From assembly GCF_024508665.1 (NCBI RefSeq), contig NZ_JANINP010000007.1:248001-312000 (forward strand): a stretch of 64,000 nt of DNA, written 5' to 3'. Of the stretch, positions 27,433-36,030 are shown piece after piece. The stretch's first letter is position 1, and the number at the start of each line of letters is the position of its first letter. The notes under the pieces were generated by a model. It did not search any database, had not been told where the DNA came from, and saw nothing but the letters and a program-made list of their open reading frames with translations. Origin of the DNA: Sphingomonas sp. Lineage in GTDB: Bacteria; Pseudomonadota; Alphaproteobacteria; Sphingomonadales; Sphingomonadaceae. A program made the translations under genes and the position numbers.

Positions 27433-28689
27433 TCAAACAGACTCTGAGCTGCTGGAAGGCTGCGGCTGTTTGCGTTTGCGCTTCGGCCCTTCGCCCGATT
27501 TCAGCACGCCGCGGCGGAACCAGCGCGCGCCCAGCGAGATCACCAGCGACACCCAGAGCAATTGCCACAGAATCGCGACCGCGTGCGGCCATAGCGCCGA
27601 CGAATTGGCGGCATGCGCGGCCATGGCCATGGGCGAGCTGAACGGGAAGATTTCCGCGATCCAGGCGATCGTGCTCCCCGGCTTGCCCGCGGCGGCGGTC
27701 GACATGCCGACATTGGCCATTTGCACGACGGTCATCGGCAGCGCCATCAGCTGGAGCTCGCGCTGGGTCGAGGCTTGGGCGCCGAGGATCAGATAGACCG
27801 CGCCGATCAGCAGGTAAGACATCACGAAATAGGCGAGGAACAACAGAGCGAAGACAGGCTTGCCGACGGCGGGCGCGACACCCGCCAGCGCCGCCGCCGT
27901 CCCGGCAGGGAGAATGGCGGTGATCTGGCTCGCGACCGTGCCCCAGAAGCCGACGAACAGCAAAGCGACGCCGAACATGCCGATGAGCTTGCCGAAGAAC
28001 ACCGATTCGAGCGGCACCGCGGCGGCGAGCACTTCGATCACCTTGTTGCTGCGTTCTTCCGCCATCGTCCCCATCGTCAGGCCGGCGAGGAACAGGGTGA
28101 GCAGGAAGATGGCCATGACCGCGAACAAGGCCGCCGCATTATGGCCGCTGGTGGTCACGACGGTGCGGACGATCTTCGTCTTGGTCGGCGCGCTGAGCGG
28201 CGCGGTCGATCCCAGCTTCTGCGCGCGCAACGCCTGCTCCGCGAGACCCGCGAGATAATCGGCTTCGTTGCTCCCACCGCCGCCATAGACGATCGTCGGG
28301 TGCTCGAGCGGCCCGTAAAGCGCCGCGTCGACATCGCCGTCGCGGCTCGACACGCGTGCGCGGGCCTGGGCGGCGGGGTCGTTCGACGGCGTCACGACGT
28401 CGAGGGGCGGCGGGATGTCGCCACGTCCGAATACCTGGCGCAACTGCCGGTCGGTCGCGACGATCGCCGCAGCCTGATCGGGCGCGGCGATCACGACGAT
28501 CCGAGCGCGGTCGGCGGCGCCCTGCGCCATGCTCGATGCGCCGAAGCCGCCGGCTGCGCCGAACAGGATGGTGAACATCGGCGACAACAGGAAAAGCAGG
28601 AAGGTCGGGGTGAACACGGTGGCGATGAAATCGCGCCGCGCCACGGTCAGCGCCTGGCGCAGTCCACGACCGATGTTATTGGCCATCAC
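27433..28689 (-). CDS. ABC-2 type transporter permease
   Basis: A 418-residue membrane subunit: an N-terminal helix (FLLFLLSPMFTILFGAAGGF), a roughly 150-residue extracytoplasmic domain, then five to six helices (for example ALFAVMAIFLLTLFLAGLTM, GMFGVALLFVGFWGTV, VFALLFLAYFVMSYLLIGAV). MAEERSNKVIEVLAAAVP is the cytoplasmic element of NatB/YhaP-type sodium or drug exporters. The C-terminus is a lysine/serine-rich tail (KRKRKQPQPSSSSESV). The GTG start overlaps the stop of the ATPase gene. Substrate unknown. Confidence 0.9.
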   Translation of the reverse strand: MMANNIGRGLRQALTVARRDFIATVFTPTFLLFLLSPMFTILFGAAGGFGASSMAQGAADRARIVVIAAPDQAAAIVATDRQLRQVFGRGDIPPPLDVVTPSNDPAAQARARVSSRDGDVDAALYGPLEHPTIVYGGGGSNEADYLAGLAEQALRAQKLGSTAPLSAPTKTKIVRTVVTTSGHNAAALFAVMAIFLLTLFLAGLTMGTMAEERSNKVIEVLAAAVPLESVFFGKLIGMFGVALLFVGFWGTVASQITAILPAGTAAALAGVAPAVGKPVFALLFLAYFVMSYLLIGAVYLILGAQASTQRELQLMALPMTVVQMANVGMSTAAAGKPGSTIAWIAEIFPFSSPMAMAAHAANSSALWPHAVAILWQLLWVSLVISLGARWFRRGVLKSGEGPKRKRKQPQPSSSSESV

Positions 28690-29615
28690 AGCGCCTCCGC
28701 TTCGGCTTGGGCCAGCGCTTCGGCGCCGACGATGCGGACGAAGGCATCGTGCAGACCGGGACGCTCGATCGACAGCCCGGCGACGCCAAAGCCCGATTGC
28801 GTCAGCTTGAGCAGCAATGCCTCGACCGCGTCATCGGCGACGGGAAAGACCCAGTCGCGCCCATTATGCTGCGCATCGGCAGGCAGGATCGCCGCCACCT
28901 CGGGGCCGTCGCGCTCGGGCTGGTAATGCGCGCGCATCGGTAGCAGCCCGCGCGCGTCCGCGACCGTCCCTTCGAACCGCCGCTTGCCCCCGGCGATGAT
29001 CGCCAGCCGGTCGCACAGCCGCTCGGCATGCGCCATGACATGGGTCGAAAACAGGACGGTGGCGCCGCGCGCCTGTTCGGCGCGGATCAGCCGTTCGAGC
29101 CCTTCCTGGTTGACCGGATCGAGTCCCGAAAAGGGTTCGTCGAGCACGAGCAAATCGGGCTGATGGACGACCGAGCCGAGCAACTGGACCAGTTGCGCCA
29201 TGCCCTTGGACAATTTGCGGATCTTGAAATCGACCGCATAGCCTAGGCCGGCTTGCTCCATCATCTCCACCGCGCGCTTGCGCCCGGTTTTCCACGGCAG
29301 GCCGCGCAACGCGCCCATGAAGGCGATCGCTTCGCGCGCCTTCATCTGGGGATAGAGCCCGCGCTCCTCGGGCAGATAGCCGACATGATCGCTCGCCTCG
29401 CGCGGGCGCTCGCGGCCGAGCAGGGTGCGCTCGCCTTCATCGGGTTCGATGATCCCGAGCAGCATGCGCAAGGTCGTGGTCTTGCCCGCGCCATTGGGGC
29501 CGAGCACACCGTAGATCGTCCCCGTCGGCACGGCGAGATCGACGCCGTCGACCACACGCCGCCCACCGAATTTCTTGACGAGGCCGTGGGCGGTGACGGC
29601 CAGAGATTGAGACAC
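28686..29615 (-). CDS. ABC transporter ATP-binding protein
   Basis: A 309-residue ATPase partner of the adjacent permease. Walker A GPNGAGKTTTLRMLLG near 41-56, the Q-loop region GYLPEERGLYPQM, signature LSKGMAQLVQLLG (a variant of LSGGQ, as in NatA-type exporters), Walker B LLVLDEPFSGLDPVN and the H-loop STHVMAHAE. The GTG at 29615 is chosen because GGGAGGT precedes it and the nucleotide-binding fold starts right after. It overlaps the permease gene by four bases. Confidence 0.93.
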   Translation of the reverse strand: MSQSLAVTAHGLVKKFGGRRVVDGVDLAVPTGTIYGVLGPNGAGKTTTLRMLLGIIEPDEGERTLLGRERPREASDHVGYLPEERGLYPQMKAREAIAFMGALRGLPWKTGRKRAVEMMEQAGLGYAVDFKIRKLSKGMAQLVQLLGSVVHQPDLLVLDEPFSGLDPVNQEGLERLIRAEQARGATVLFSTHVMAHAERLCDRLAIIAGGKRRFEGTVADARGLLPMRAHYQPERDGPEVAAILPADAQHNGRDWVFPVADDAVEALLLKLTQSGFGVAGLSIERPGLHDAFVRIVGAEALAQAEAEAL

Positions 29616-29656
29616 GCGACCTCCCTCGACTGGTTCGTCCGTGGTAGCGGGGCGGA

Positions 29657-30712
29657 GTGACCGAACACAAGTCATTCGAAAACCGCTTGCGCGCCGAAGC
29701 CTTAAGGCTCGGTTTCGCTGCCGTCGGTATCGCGCGCGCCGACGCCGCGCCGCGCTCCGGCGAGCGGCTAAGGCAGTGGCTGGCCGAGGGCCGCCATGGC
29801 GAGATGATCTGGATGGAAGAGCGTGCGCATCACCGTGCCGCGCCGGCCGGATTGTGGCCCGAGGTCAGGAGCGTGATCGCGCTCGGCATGAGTTATGCGC
29901 CCGGACGCGATCCGCTCGCGCTGGCCGGGGAGGGGGATCGCGGGCGGATCTCGGTCTATGCGCAGGGCAGCGACTATCACGATCTCGTCAAGCGGACGCT
30001 GAAGGCACTGGCGCGATGGATCGTGGCGGAAGCGCCGGGAAGCGACCTCAAGGTGTTCGTCGATACCGCGCCGGTGATGGAAAAGCCGTTGGCCGAAGCG
30101 GCCGGGCTTGGCTGGCAGGGCAAGCATACCAACCTGGTCAGCCGCGATCACGGCAGCTGGCTGTTCCTGGGGGCGATCTACACCACGCTCGACCTCGCGC
30201 CCGATGAGGCGGGACGCGATCGCTGCGGTTCGTGCGACGCGTGCCAGCGCTCGTGCCCGACCGATGCCTTTCCGGCGCCCTATCGGCTCGATGCGCGCCG
30301 GTGCATCTCGTATCTGACGATCGAGCATAAAGGGCCGGTGCCGGAGGAATTTCGCGCGGCATTGGGCAATCGCATCTATGGCTGCGACGATTGCCTGGCG
30401 GTGTGCCCGTGGAACAAGTTCGCCTCGGCGGCAGCGGCCAATCGAGCCTTTTTTCCTCGAGCCGAACTAGCGGCACCGTCGCTCGCCGATTTGCTCGCAC
30501 TCGACGATGCGGGATTCCGCGAGGTGTTCTCGGGTTCGCCGATCAAGCGGATCGGGCGGGATCGCATGGTGCGTAATGCGGCCTATGCGGCGGGGAATAG
30601 CGGGGATACGGCACTGGTGCCGGTGCTGGAGGGGCTACAAGAGGACCAGTCCGACGTTGTGCGCGACGCAGCCGAATGGGCGTTAGACAGACTGAAAGCC
30701 CCTCCCCTTTAG
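29657..30712 (+). CDS. queG: epoxyqueuosine reductase
   Basis: Cobalamin-dependent last step of queuosine synthesis on tRNA. The 351 residues include two ferredoxin-like 4Fe-4S motifs, [16 protein letters not shown] (from about 190) and [13 protein letters not shown] (from about 246), and the N-terminal cobalamin/substrate domain with the catalytic aspartate in [19 protein letters not shown]-like stretch closes the protein. The GTG start follows GGCGGAG. The last codons (KAPPL then TAG) lie inside a palindromic repeat that begins at 30698, so the C-terminus was set by that element. Confidence 0.96.
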   Translation: MTEHKSFENRLRAEALRLGFAAVGIARADAAPRSGERLRQWLAEGRHGEMIWMEERAHHRAAPAGLWPEVRSVIALGMSYAPGRDPLALAGEGDRGRISVYAQGSDYHDLVKRTLKALARWIVAEAPGSDLKVFVDTAPVMEKPLAEAAGLGWQGKHTNLVSRDHGSWLFLGAIYTTLDLAPDEAGRDRCGSCDACQRSCPTDAFPAPYRLDARRCISYLTIEHKGPVPEEFRAALGNRIYGCDDCLAVCPWNKFASAAAANRAFFPRAELAAPSLADLLALDDAGFREVFSGSPIKRIGRDRMVRNAAYAAGNSGDTALVPVLEGLQEDQSDVVRDAAEWALDRLKAPPL

Positions 30713-30797
30713 GGGAGGGGTGGGGGTGGGGCAGTGCCCCAAGCCGTATCGCCTATGGATAGGCCCCACCCCAACCCCTCCCGCGAGCGGGAGGGGC
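30698..30797. repeat. 100-bp C/G-rich palindromic element overlapping the queG stop
   Basis: Two nested hairpins (GCCCCTCCCC TTTA GGGGAGGGG and CCCCTCCCGCGAGCGGGAGGGG) linked by GTGGGGCAGTGCCCC and GGCCCCACCCC. It occupies the entire gap between queG and the convergent lipoprotein gene and includes the queG stop codon. A GGCCCCACC fragment of the same type occurs near 58134. Confidence 0.85.
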
Positions 30798-30802
30798 TAA
30801 AC

Positions 30803-31177
30803 TTACTTACCCCCACCTCTCCGCGCCAGCGCCGCGACGCAGCTTGCGCGGTCTATCGGACTGCCATCGGGCTGGCGGGCATCGACATAGGTCACGGTCG
30901 GCTCGCCGCCGTTCTTGCCCGGATAGAGATAGGTATCGAGCACGCAGAACGAGCCCTGGAATTGCAGTTTGCGTGCCGTGCCTTCGCGGACATCGGCGTT
31001 GGCGCTACCGAACAATTGGGTGAGGCCGGCGGCATTCTGCCCGATCACACGCTCCAGGCCGCTGGTCGGCTGGGGTGGCCTGACGACCATTGTCGGCGTG
31101 GCGGGGCGCGCCAACGTCGTCTCGCCGCAGCCCGCAAGGAGCAGGCCGAGCCCCGCAACAACCAATACAGCTTTCAT
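30803..31177 (-). CDS. small lipoprotein of unknown function
   Basis: A 124-residue protein starting MKAVLVVAGLGLLLAGCGET: a clear lipoprotein signal with lipobox LAGC. The mature part has RVIGQNAAGLTQLFGSANAD, then FCVLDTYLYPGKNGGEPTVTY and a final DRASCVAALARRGGG; the two cysteines could pair. I do not recognise the family, though the pattern 'low-complexity linker, ADVREGTARKLQF, CVLDTYLYP' recurs in sphingomonad lipoproteins from memory. Its ATG overlaps the EI24 gene stop (ATGA). Confidence 0.8.
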   Translation of the reverse strand: MKAVLVVAGLGLLLAGCGETTLARPATPTMVVRPPQPTSGLERVIGQNAAGLTQLFGSANADVREGTARKLQFQGSFCVLDTYLYPGKNGGEPTVTYVDARQPDGSPIDRASCVAALARRGGGK

Positions 31178-31854
31178 CCTCGTCTCCCGTGAAACAGGTG
31201 CGCCGCCATTGCCGCGCCCAGGATCGGGGCGAACAGATTGACGACCGGCAATGTCAGCAATGCCGACACGATGACCCCCAATTCCCAGCGCACCCAGCGG
31301 GTCGACGCGCGCCACGCCTTCATCTCCGATGGCGCGATATGGCGCGCCGCGACCATCTCGCCCAGATCGACTCCCAACAGCCAGCCATTGGCGGCGAAGA
31401 ACAGCAACGGCGTGCCGAATCCGGTCAGCAGGAGCAGGATATAGGCTGGGGCGAGCACCAGATTGACCGCCAGCGCGCGCCCGGCCGAGCGCAATCCCAT
31501 GTGCAGCGAGCGCGCGAACGGCACGTCGTGCGCGCTCGCCAGCGCGTCGGGATAATGTTTGCGCTCGACCGCAATCACGATCTCGTCGCCGAACAGGTCG
31601 ATCACCGCGATCGCGATGGCGCGGAACAGGACCCAGCCGAACAGGAGCGTCGCGACGAACTCGCCGATCATCGCCAGGCCGGCGGCGTCCTCGCCCCAGC
31701 CGAGCTGGTCGACGAACAGCCATTGCGTTCCGAACCAAAGTCCTGCGCCGAGCAACAGGAAGACCAGCAGGGTCAGCCCGATCGACTTGAGAAAGACGCG
31801 CAGGATCGCGGAATCGGTAAGCTGGCCGAGCGACAGGAGGAAAGCGCGGATCAT
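31174..31854 (-). CDS. EI24/CysZ-like integral membrane protein
   Basis: A 226-residue inner-membrane protein with about five hydrophobic helices, including VFLKSIGLTLLVFLLLGAGL, MIGEFVATLLFGWVLFRAIA, ALAVNLVLAPAYILLLLTGF and ELGVIVSALLTLPVVNLFAP. The pattern of paired helices with ERKHYPDALA and EMVAARHIAPSEM fits the EI24 domain family, which includes the sulfate channel CysZ. Transport function is inferred only. It is coupled to the downstream lipoprotein gene. Confidence 0.82.
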   Translation of the reverse strand: MIRAFLLSLGQLTDSAILRVFLKSIGLTLLVFLLLGAGLWFGTQWLFVDQLGWGEDAAGLAMIGEFVATLLFGWVLFRAIAIAVIDLFGDEIVIAVERKHYPDALASAHDVPFARSLHMGLRSAGRALAVNLVLAPAYILLLLTGFGTPLLFFAANGWLLGVDLGEMVAARHIAPSEMKAWRASTRWVRWELGVIVSALLTLPVVNLFAPILGAAMAAHLFHGRRG

Positions 31855-31915
31855 CGTTGCTTCTGTCTAGCGGCGGCGATACGGCGCGGCCAACCATTTC
31901 CCGGAGATATCTGAC

Positions 31916-32914
31916 TTGACCAACCCCGCTTATGACGTGGTCGCGATCGGCAATGCCATCGTCGACATCCTTTCGCAGTCGACCGACGAGTTCATCGCCG
32001 CCGAGGGCATGACCAAGGGATCGATGGCGCTGATCTTCGATCCTGACGCGGCCGACGATCTCTATTCGCGGATGGGCCCGGGGCAGGAAGTATCGGGGGG
32101 ATCGGCGGCGAACACGATTGCGGGCCTCGCGGCCTTGGGCCAGCCGACCGGCTTTATCGGCCAGATCGCCGACGACCAGCTCGGCCAGGTGTTCGCGCAT
32201 GACATCAAGTCGCTCGGCGTGCATTTCGCCACGCCGCCTGCAACCGGCGGCGATCCCACCGCGCGTTGCCTGATCCTGATCACGCCCGACGGCCAGCGCA
32301 CGATGAACACGTTCCTGGGCGCGGCGCAGTTCCTGCCCGAGAGCGCGGTCGATGCAGAGACGATCGGTGCGGGCGCGATCCTCTATCTCGAAGGCTATCT
32401 GTGGAACGCCGAACAGTCGCGCGATGCGATGAAGCGCGCGATCAAGATGGCGCGCGATGCCGGGCGCAGGGTGGCGTTGACGCTGTCCGACACCTTCGTG
32501 GTCGAAGGACATCGCGATGAATTCTTCGAGCTGATCGACGCCGGCCAGATCGACCTGCTGTTCGCCAACGACAACGAAGTCCGCGCGATGATGCAGACCG
32601 ACGATATCGCGGCGGCGGTGAAGAACCTGGCGGCGCGCGTGCCGACGCTTGTCTGCACGCACGGTCCCAAGGGTGCCGAGGCGCATCATGGCGACCAGCA
32701 TGCCCGCGTGCCCGCCGAACCGGTCGATCATGTCGTCGACACGACCGGTGCGGGCGACCTGTTCGCGGCGGGCTTCCTCGCCGGCCAGGCGCAGGGCCGC
32801 GACCTCGAGACGAGCCTGCGGATGGGCGCGATCTGCGCCGCCGAATGCATCTCGCACGTCGGCCCGCGCCCGCTGGCGGACCTCAAGAAGCTGGTGGCTG
32901 AAAAGTTGAGGTGA
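31916..32914 (+). CDS. PfkB-family kinase, probable adenosine kinase
   Basis: A 332-residue ribokinase-fold enzyme: YDVVAIGNAIVDIL at the N-terminus, GGSAANTIAGLAALGQPTGF near 62-81, and the catalytic signature DTTGAGDLFAAGFLAGQAQG near 280 with the aspartate base. The closest type is the alphaproteobacterial adenosine kinase-like group; a sugar kinase remains possible. Start is TTG 31916 after CCGGAGATA. The gene is divergent from the EI24 gene, 61 bp away. Confidence 0.9.
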   Translation: MTNPAYDVVAIGNAIVDILSQSTDEFIAAEGMTKGSMALIFDPDAADDLYSRMGPGQEVSGGSAANTIAGLAALGQPTGFIGQIADDQLGQVFAHDIKSLGVHFATPPATGGDPTARCLILITPDGQRTMNTFLGAAQFLPESAVDAETIGAGAILYLEGYLWNAEQSRDAMKRAIKMARDAGRRVALTLSDTFVVEGHRDEFFELIDAGQIDLLFANDNEVRAMMQTDDIAAAVKNLAARVPTLVCTHGPKGAEAHHGDQHARVPAEPVDHVVDTTGAGDLFAAGFLAGQAQGRDLETSLRMGAICAAECISHVGPRPLADLKKLVAEKLR

Positions 32915-32920
32915 TCCTGT

Positions 32921-33117
32921 TTCTCTCTCCCGCAAGCGGGAGAGGGAGGGGCTCGCGAAGCGGGAGGGTGAGGGTCTTCTTTCTTCTTCCAGGCGTCCGC
33001 CGAGACAGAAGAAAGAAGACCCTCACCCAACCTGCACCGGGTGAACAGTGCCCCGCACTGTTCAGGTCATGCCGGGGGCATGACCGACCCGGTGCACCCG
33101 CAGGCGGGAGAGGGCTA
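32921..33117. repeat. composite palindromic repeat block
   Basis: Three nested structures between convergent genes: CTCTCCCGCAAGCGGGAGAG (about 32924-32943), a pair of oppositely oriented GGGTCTTCTTTCTTCT segments about 30 bases apart, and GTGAACAGTGCCCCGCACTGTTC with GTCATGCCGGGGGCATGAC, enclosed by CACCGGGT/ACCCGGTG. No coding potential is evident. Confidence 0.8.
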
Positions 33118-33121
33118 GAAA

Positions 33122-33155
33122 GAAAAGGGGCCGGAGTATCGCTACTCCGGCCCCT
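33122..33155. terminator. strong bidirectional terminator
   Basis: A perfect 15-bp stem (AAAGGGGCCGGAGTA and its complement) with the loop TCGC. On the minus strand the stem is followed by a T-rich TTTTCTTT, ideal for the permease gene ending at 33181; on the plus strand TTTCT follows. Confidence 0.85.
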
Positions 33156-33180
33156 TTCTCGATGCCCTAAAGGCGGGCGC

Positions 33181-34794
33181 TCACTCGGTACCGGGCACGC
33201 GCGGCGCGAGGCCTTCATAGGCCTCCGGCTCGGGCACATCGATGATACCCCGGCCGACATGGCTGCGGCTGCGGCTGTAGAAGAAATAGATCAGCAGCCC
33301 GATCAATCCCCAACCCGGCAGGACGAGGATCGCGGTCAGCGGCAGCGAGATATAGAGCCCGATACAGCCGATGATCGCGAGCGGTGCGATGATCCACACG
33401 CCGGGCGTGCGGAACGGCCGCTTGCGGCCCGGATCAGTGCGGCGCAGCACCATGACCGACACCGCCACCATGAAGAAGGCGAACAGCGTGCCCGAGTTGG
33501 AATAGTCGGCGAGCTTACCCACCGGCAGGATCGCCGAAGCCACCGCCGCGCCGACTCCCGTCACGACCGTGACGACATGCGGGGTACGGAACTTCGGGTG
33601 GACCGAGGCCAGCCTCTCTGGAAGCAGGCCGTCACGCGCCATGGTGAAGAACACGCGGGTCTGGCCGAACATCATCATCAGCACGACCGACGGCAGCGCG
33701 AGCACTGCCGCGACGCCGACCAGTCGGCCGATCACCGGCCAGTTTATAACCTGGAGAACATGGACCAGAGCTTCCTTCGAGCAGACTAGCGGCTCCATCG
33801 CGCCCGTCGCGACGATCCGGGCGCAGCGTCCGGCCATTTCGGCCGATCCCGGTGCGAGGACGCTGCCATCGGCGCCGGTCACCGGCTGCGCACCAATCGC
33901 ACCGATCGCGCCCGAGGCGACGAGCAGGTAGAAGATGGTGCAGATGCCGAGCGACCCGATCAGGCCGATCGGCACGTTGCGCTGCGGATTCTTGGTTTCC
34001 TCGGCTGCGGTCGAGACTGCGTCGAAGCCGACATAAGCGAAGAAGATCGATGCCGCGGCGCCCAGCATACCCGTCGTGCCGGTGGGCAGGAACGGCTCGG
34101 AGGGCGAGTTGAAATGCGTGCCGTTGAGGACCGGTAGAGTCAGCACGATGAACGTGGTCAGCGCGGTAATCTTGATCAGCACCAGCACCGCATTGACGCG
34201 CGCGCTCTCCGTCGTGCCGATGACCAGCAGCCAGGTGACCAGGCCGACGATGAAGACCGCCGGAAGGTTGATCCAGCCGCCGGTGTCCATCGCCGTCTGC
34301 AGGTCGACGTTGGGCGTGGCACCGAACGCGACCTGGGCATGAGCCATCAACGCATCGGCGTTCTTGATCGCATTGGGCAAATGGAAGCCGATACCATCGA
34401 GCAACCCGGCCAGATGGTTCGACCAGCCGACCGCGACCGCGCTGGCGCCGACCGCATATTCGAGGATCAGCGCCCAGCCGACCATCCAGGCGAGCAATTC
34501 GCCGGTCACGGCATAGGTATAGGTATAGGCCGATCCCGATACCGGCACCATCGAGGCGAGTTCGGAATAGCACAAAGCGGCGACCGCGCAGACGAACCCC
34601 GCGACGACGAAGCTGAGCAGCATGCCCGGCCCCGCCTTTTGCGCGGCTTCGGAAGTCAGCACGAAGATACCCGTGCCGATCACGGCGCCGATGCCGAGCA
34701 TCGTCAGCTGGAACGCACCGAGCGATCGGTGCAGCCCCTTTTTCTCGGCGGTCGCAAGGATCGCATCGAGAGGTTTTACGCGGTCAAAAATCAT
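33181..34794 (-). CDS. APC-superfamily amino acid permease (cationic type)
   Basis: A 537-residue inner-membrane transporter with 12 or more helices. GIGAVIGTGIFVLTSEAAQK in the first helix, AALCYSELASMVPVSGSAYT (helix 3) and FFAYVGFDAVSTAAEETKNP (helix 6 and the following loop) are typical of the cationic amino acid transporter (CAT/YhdG-like) group. Gene length is normal. A strong terminator lies 26 bases past the stop. The 155-bp gap to the HIT gene upstream presumably holds its promoter; no operator dyad is evident. Confidence 0.93.
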   Translation of the reverse strand: MIFDRVKPLDAILATAEKKGLHRSLGAFQLTMLGIGAVIGTGIFVLTSEAAQKAGPGMLLSFVVAGFVCAVAALCYSELASMVPVSGSAYTYTYAVTGELLAWMVGWALILEYAVGASAVAVGWSNHLAGLLDGIGFHLPNAIKNADALMAHAQVAFGATPNVDLQTAMDTGGWINLPAVFIVGLVTWLLVIGTTESARVNAVLVLIKITALTTFIVLTLPVLNGTHFNSPSEPFLPTGTTGMLGAAASIFFAYVGFDAVSTAAEETKNPQRNVPIGLIGSLGICTIFYLLVASGAIGAIGAQPVTGADGSVLAPGSAEMAGRCARIVATGAMEPLVCSKEALVHVLQVINWPVIGRLVGVAAVLALPSVVLMMMFGQTRVFFTMARDGLLPERLASVHPKFRTPHVVTVVTGVGAAVASAILPVGKLADYSNSGTLFAFFMVAVSVMVLRRTDPGRKRPFRTPGVWIIAPLAIIGCIGLYISLPLTAILVLPGWGLIGLLIYFFYSRSRSHVGRGIIDVPEPEAYEGLAPRVPGTE

Positions 34795-34949
34795 GAATGG
34801 CCAACCCCCAAGGTGGTATTTTGGTGCTGGCGGCGGAGCCTAGTCGCAAAACCCCTACGTGCAATCCCTTATTGGTTTCTGCTGCGACGAACGCGCGTTC
34901 GGTTTCAGCAGAGCTGAAACGGTGTCGATCCAGCGAAGCTGCAAACGCT

Positions 34950-35327
34950 CTACCGCGCCAGCATCGGCCCCAGGGCGCGTCCGCCGAACAAGTGGACGTG
35001 GAGATGCGCGATCTCCTGGTGTCCGTGCAGGCCGACATTGGCGAGCAGGCGATAGCCCGGCGCGACGAGATCGAGGTCGCGCGCGACCTTGCCGACCGCT
35101 CGAACGAAGCCGGCGATCTCCGCTTCGGACGCGTTGGCGCTGAAATCGTCCCACGAGACATAGGGTCCGCGCGGGATCACCAGGACATGGATCGGCGCCT
35201 GGGGGTTGATGTCATGGAAGGCGACTGCCCATTCGTCTTCGTACACGCGCTTCGACGGGATCTCATCGCGCAGGATCTTCGCGAAGATGTTCTGGTCGTC
35301 ATAGGGCAGGGTGGCGTCGATCGGCAT
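34950..35327 (-). CDS. HIT-family (histidine triad) nucleotide-binding protein
   Basis: A 125-residue HIT protein: the N-terminal FAKILRDEIPSKRVYEDEWA, the middle HDINPQAPIHVLVIPRGPY, and the catalytic triad motif HLHVHLFGG near residue 112. HINT-type members hydrolyse adenosine phosphoramidates. Its ATG overlaps the hisE stop (TGATG), so it is the last gene of the histidine operon run; a HIT gene next to hisE is a recurrent alphaproteobacterial arrangement. Confidence 0.95.
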   Translation of the reverse strand: MPIDATLPYDDQNIFAKILRDEIPSKRVYEDEWAVAFHDINPQAPIHVLVIPRGPYVSWDDFSANASEAEIAGFVRAVGKVARDLDLVAPGYRLLANVGLHGHQEIAHLHVHLFGGRALGPMLAR

Positions 35328-35647
35328 CAGCGGCTCCGATTGGCTTTTTCGGTGAGACCGGAGGTGCCCGTCCGCCGCGCCAGCTCGTTGCGCACGTCGT
35401 TGAGGCACAAGCCGGATTCCGCGAGCAGGACGAGTAAATGATAGACCAGATCGGCGGCCTCGCTGGTCAACTCTTTCTTGTCCTTGCGCATGGCGGCGAT
35501 GACGGTTTCGACGGCTTCCTCGCCGACCTTTTGCGCGATCTTGGCACGGCCGCCGACGAACAAGGCAGCAGTGTACGAGCTGGAGGCGCTCTCGCCCTTG
35601 CGGGAATGGATCAGCGCGTCGAGCGCGTCGAGCGGATCGTTGTTCAT
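35327..35647 (-). CDS. hisE: phosphoribosyl-ATP diphosphatase
   Basis: Second step of histidine synthesis, hydrolysing phosphoribosyl-ATP. The 106 residues show the MazG-like fold: LDALDALIHSRKGESASSSY, KIAQKVGEEAVETVIAAMRK and SEAADLVYHLLVLLAESGL, with the metal-binding glutamates and aspartate. It is a stand-alone enzyme; hisI is not in the window. The ATG at 35647 is favoured over an upstream start because family members begin this way. Confidence 0.95.
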   Translation of the reverse strand: MNNDPLDALDALIHSRKGESASSSYTAALFVGGRAKIAQKVGEEAVETVIAAMRKDKKELTSEAADLVYHLLVLLAESGLCLNDVRNELARRTGTSGLTEKANRSR

Positions 35648-35679
35648 GGCGCGAGCGCTGCCTGTCCGCGCCGCCGCCG

Positions 35680-35898
35680 TCAATCCTTTGGCGCAGCCGC
35701 CGTCGTGTCCGCCGGTTTGGCGAAGCGCTTGCGAAGTGCCCGACGCGCCAGCCAGACGCCCGCAACCGCCATGCCGAACAAGGCGATGTCGGACAGTTCG
35801 GGCATCGATCGCGTGTGGATCACCCCGCTATGCGGTGGGACCGAGGCGAGCGTGGGCATTGCGGTCAGCAGCAAGGGCAGGGCGAAGACGTAGCGCAT
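35680..35898 (-). CDS. small exported/membrane protein with PEP-CTERM-like tail
   Basis: A 72-residue protein: signal-like MRYVFALPLLLTAMPTLASV, then PPHSGVIHTRS and MPELSDIALFGMAVAGVWLA followed by RRALRKRF. A 'P-E-x' start, one hydrophobic helix and an arginine cluster resemble PEP-CTERM/exosortase sorting tails, but an extra 13 residues (AKPADTTAAAPKD) follow the arginines and no exosortase is nearby. No Shine-Dalgarno precedes the ATG. It lies between hisF and hisE on the same strand. Confidence 0.6.
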   Translation of the reverse strand: MRYVFALPLLLTAMPTLASVPPHSGVIHTRSMPELSDIALFGMAVAGVWLARRALRKRFAKPADTTAAAPKD

Positions 35899-35934
35899 TG
35901 AGAGGGCGTAATACCGCGAGCCTCTTAACTTTCC

Positions 35935-36023
35935 GTCATGTCGGGTTTGTCCCGGCATCCAACACGCAACAACGGCTGGATTCCGTTGAGGAGCGTTGGA
36001 CCCCGGAACAAGTCCGGGGTGAC
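35935..36023. repeat. 89-bp palindromic element, copy B, inside the his gene run
   Basis: GTCATGTCGGGTTTGTCCCG at the start, AACAACGGCTGGATTCCG in the middle and AACAAGTCCGGGGTGAC at the end; colinear with copy A and of identical length. It sits seven bases past the hisF stop and before the small exported-protein gene, splitting the histidine genes into two groups. Confidence 0.9.
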
Positions 36024-36030
36024 GTTGTAG

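Noticed and set aside
35859-35958. An upstream extension of the small exported protein
   Set aside because: The extra residues are encoded by the end of the 89-bp palindromic element and abolish the signal peptide.
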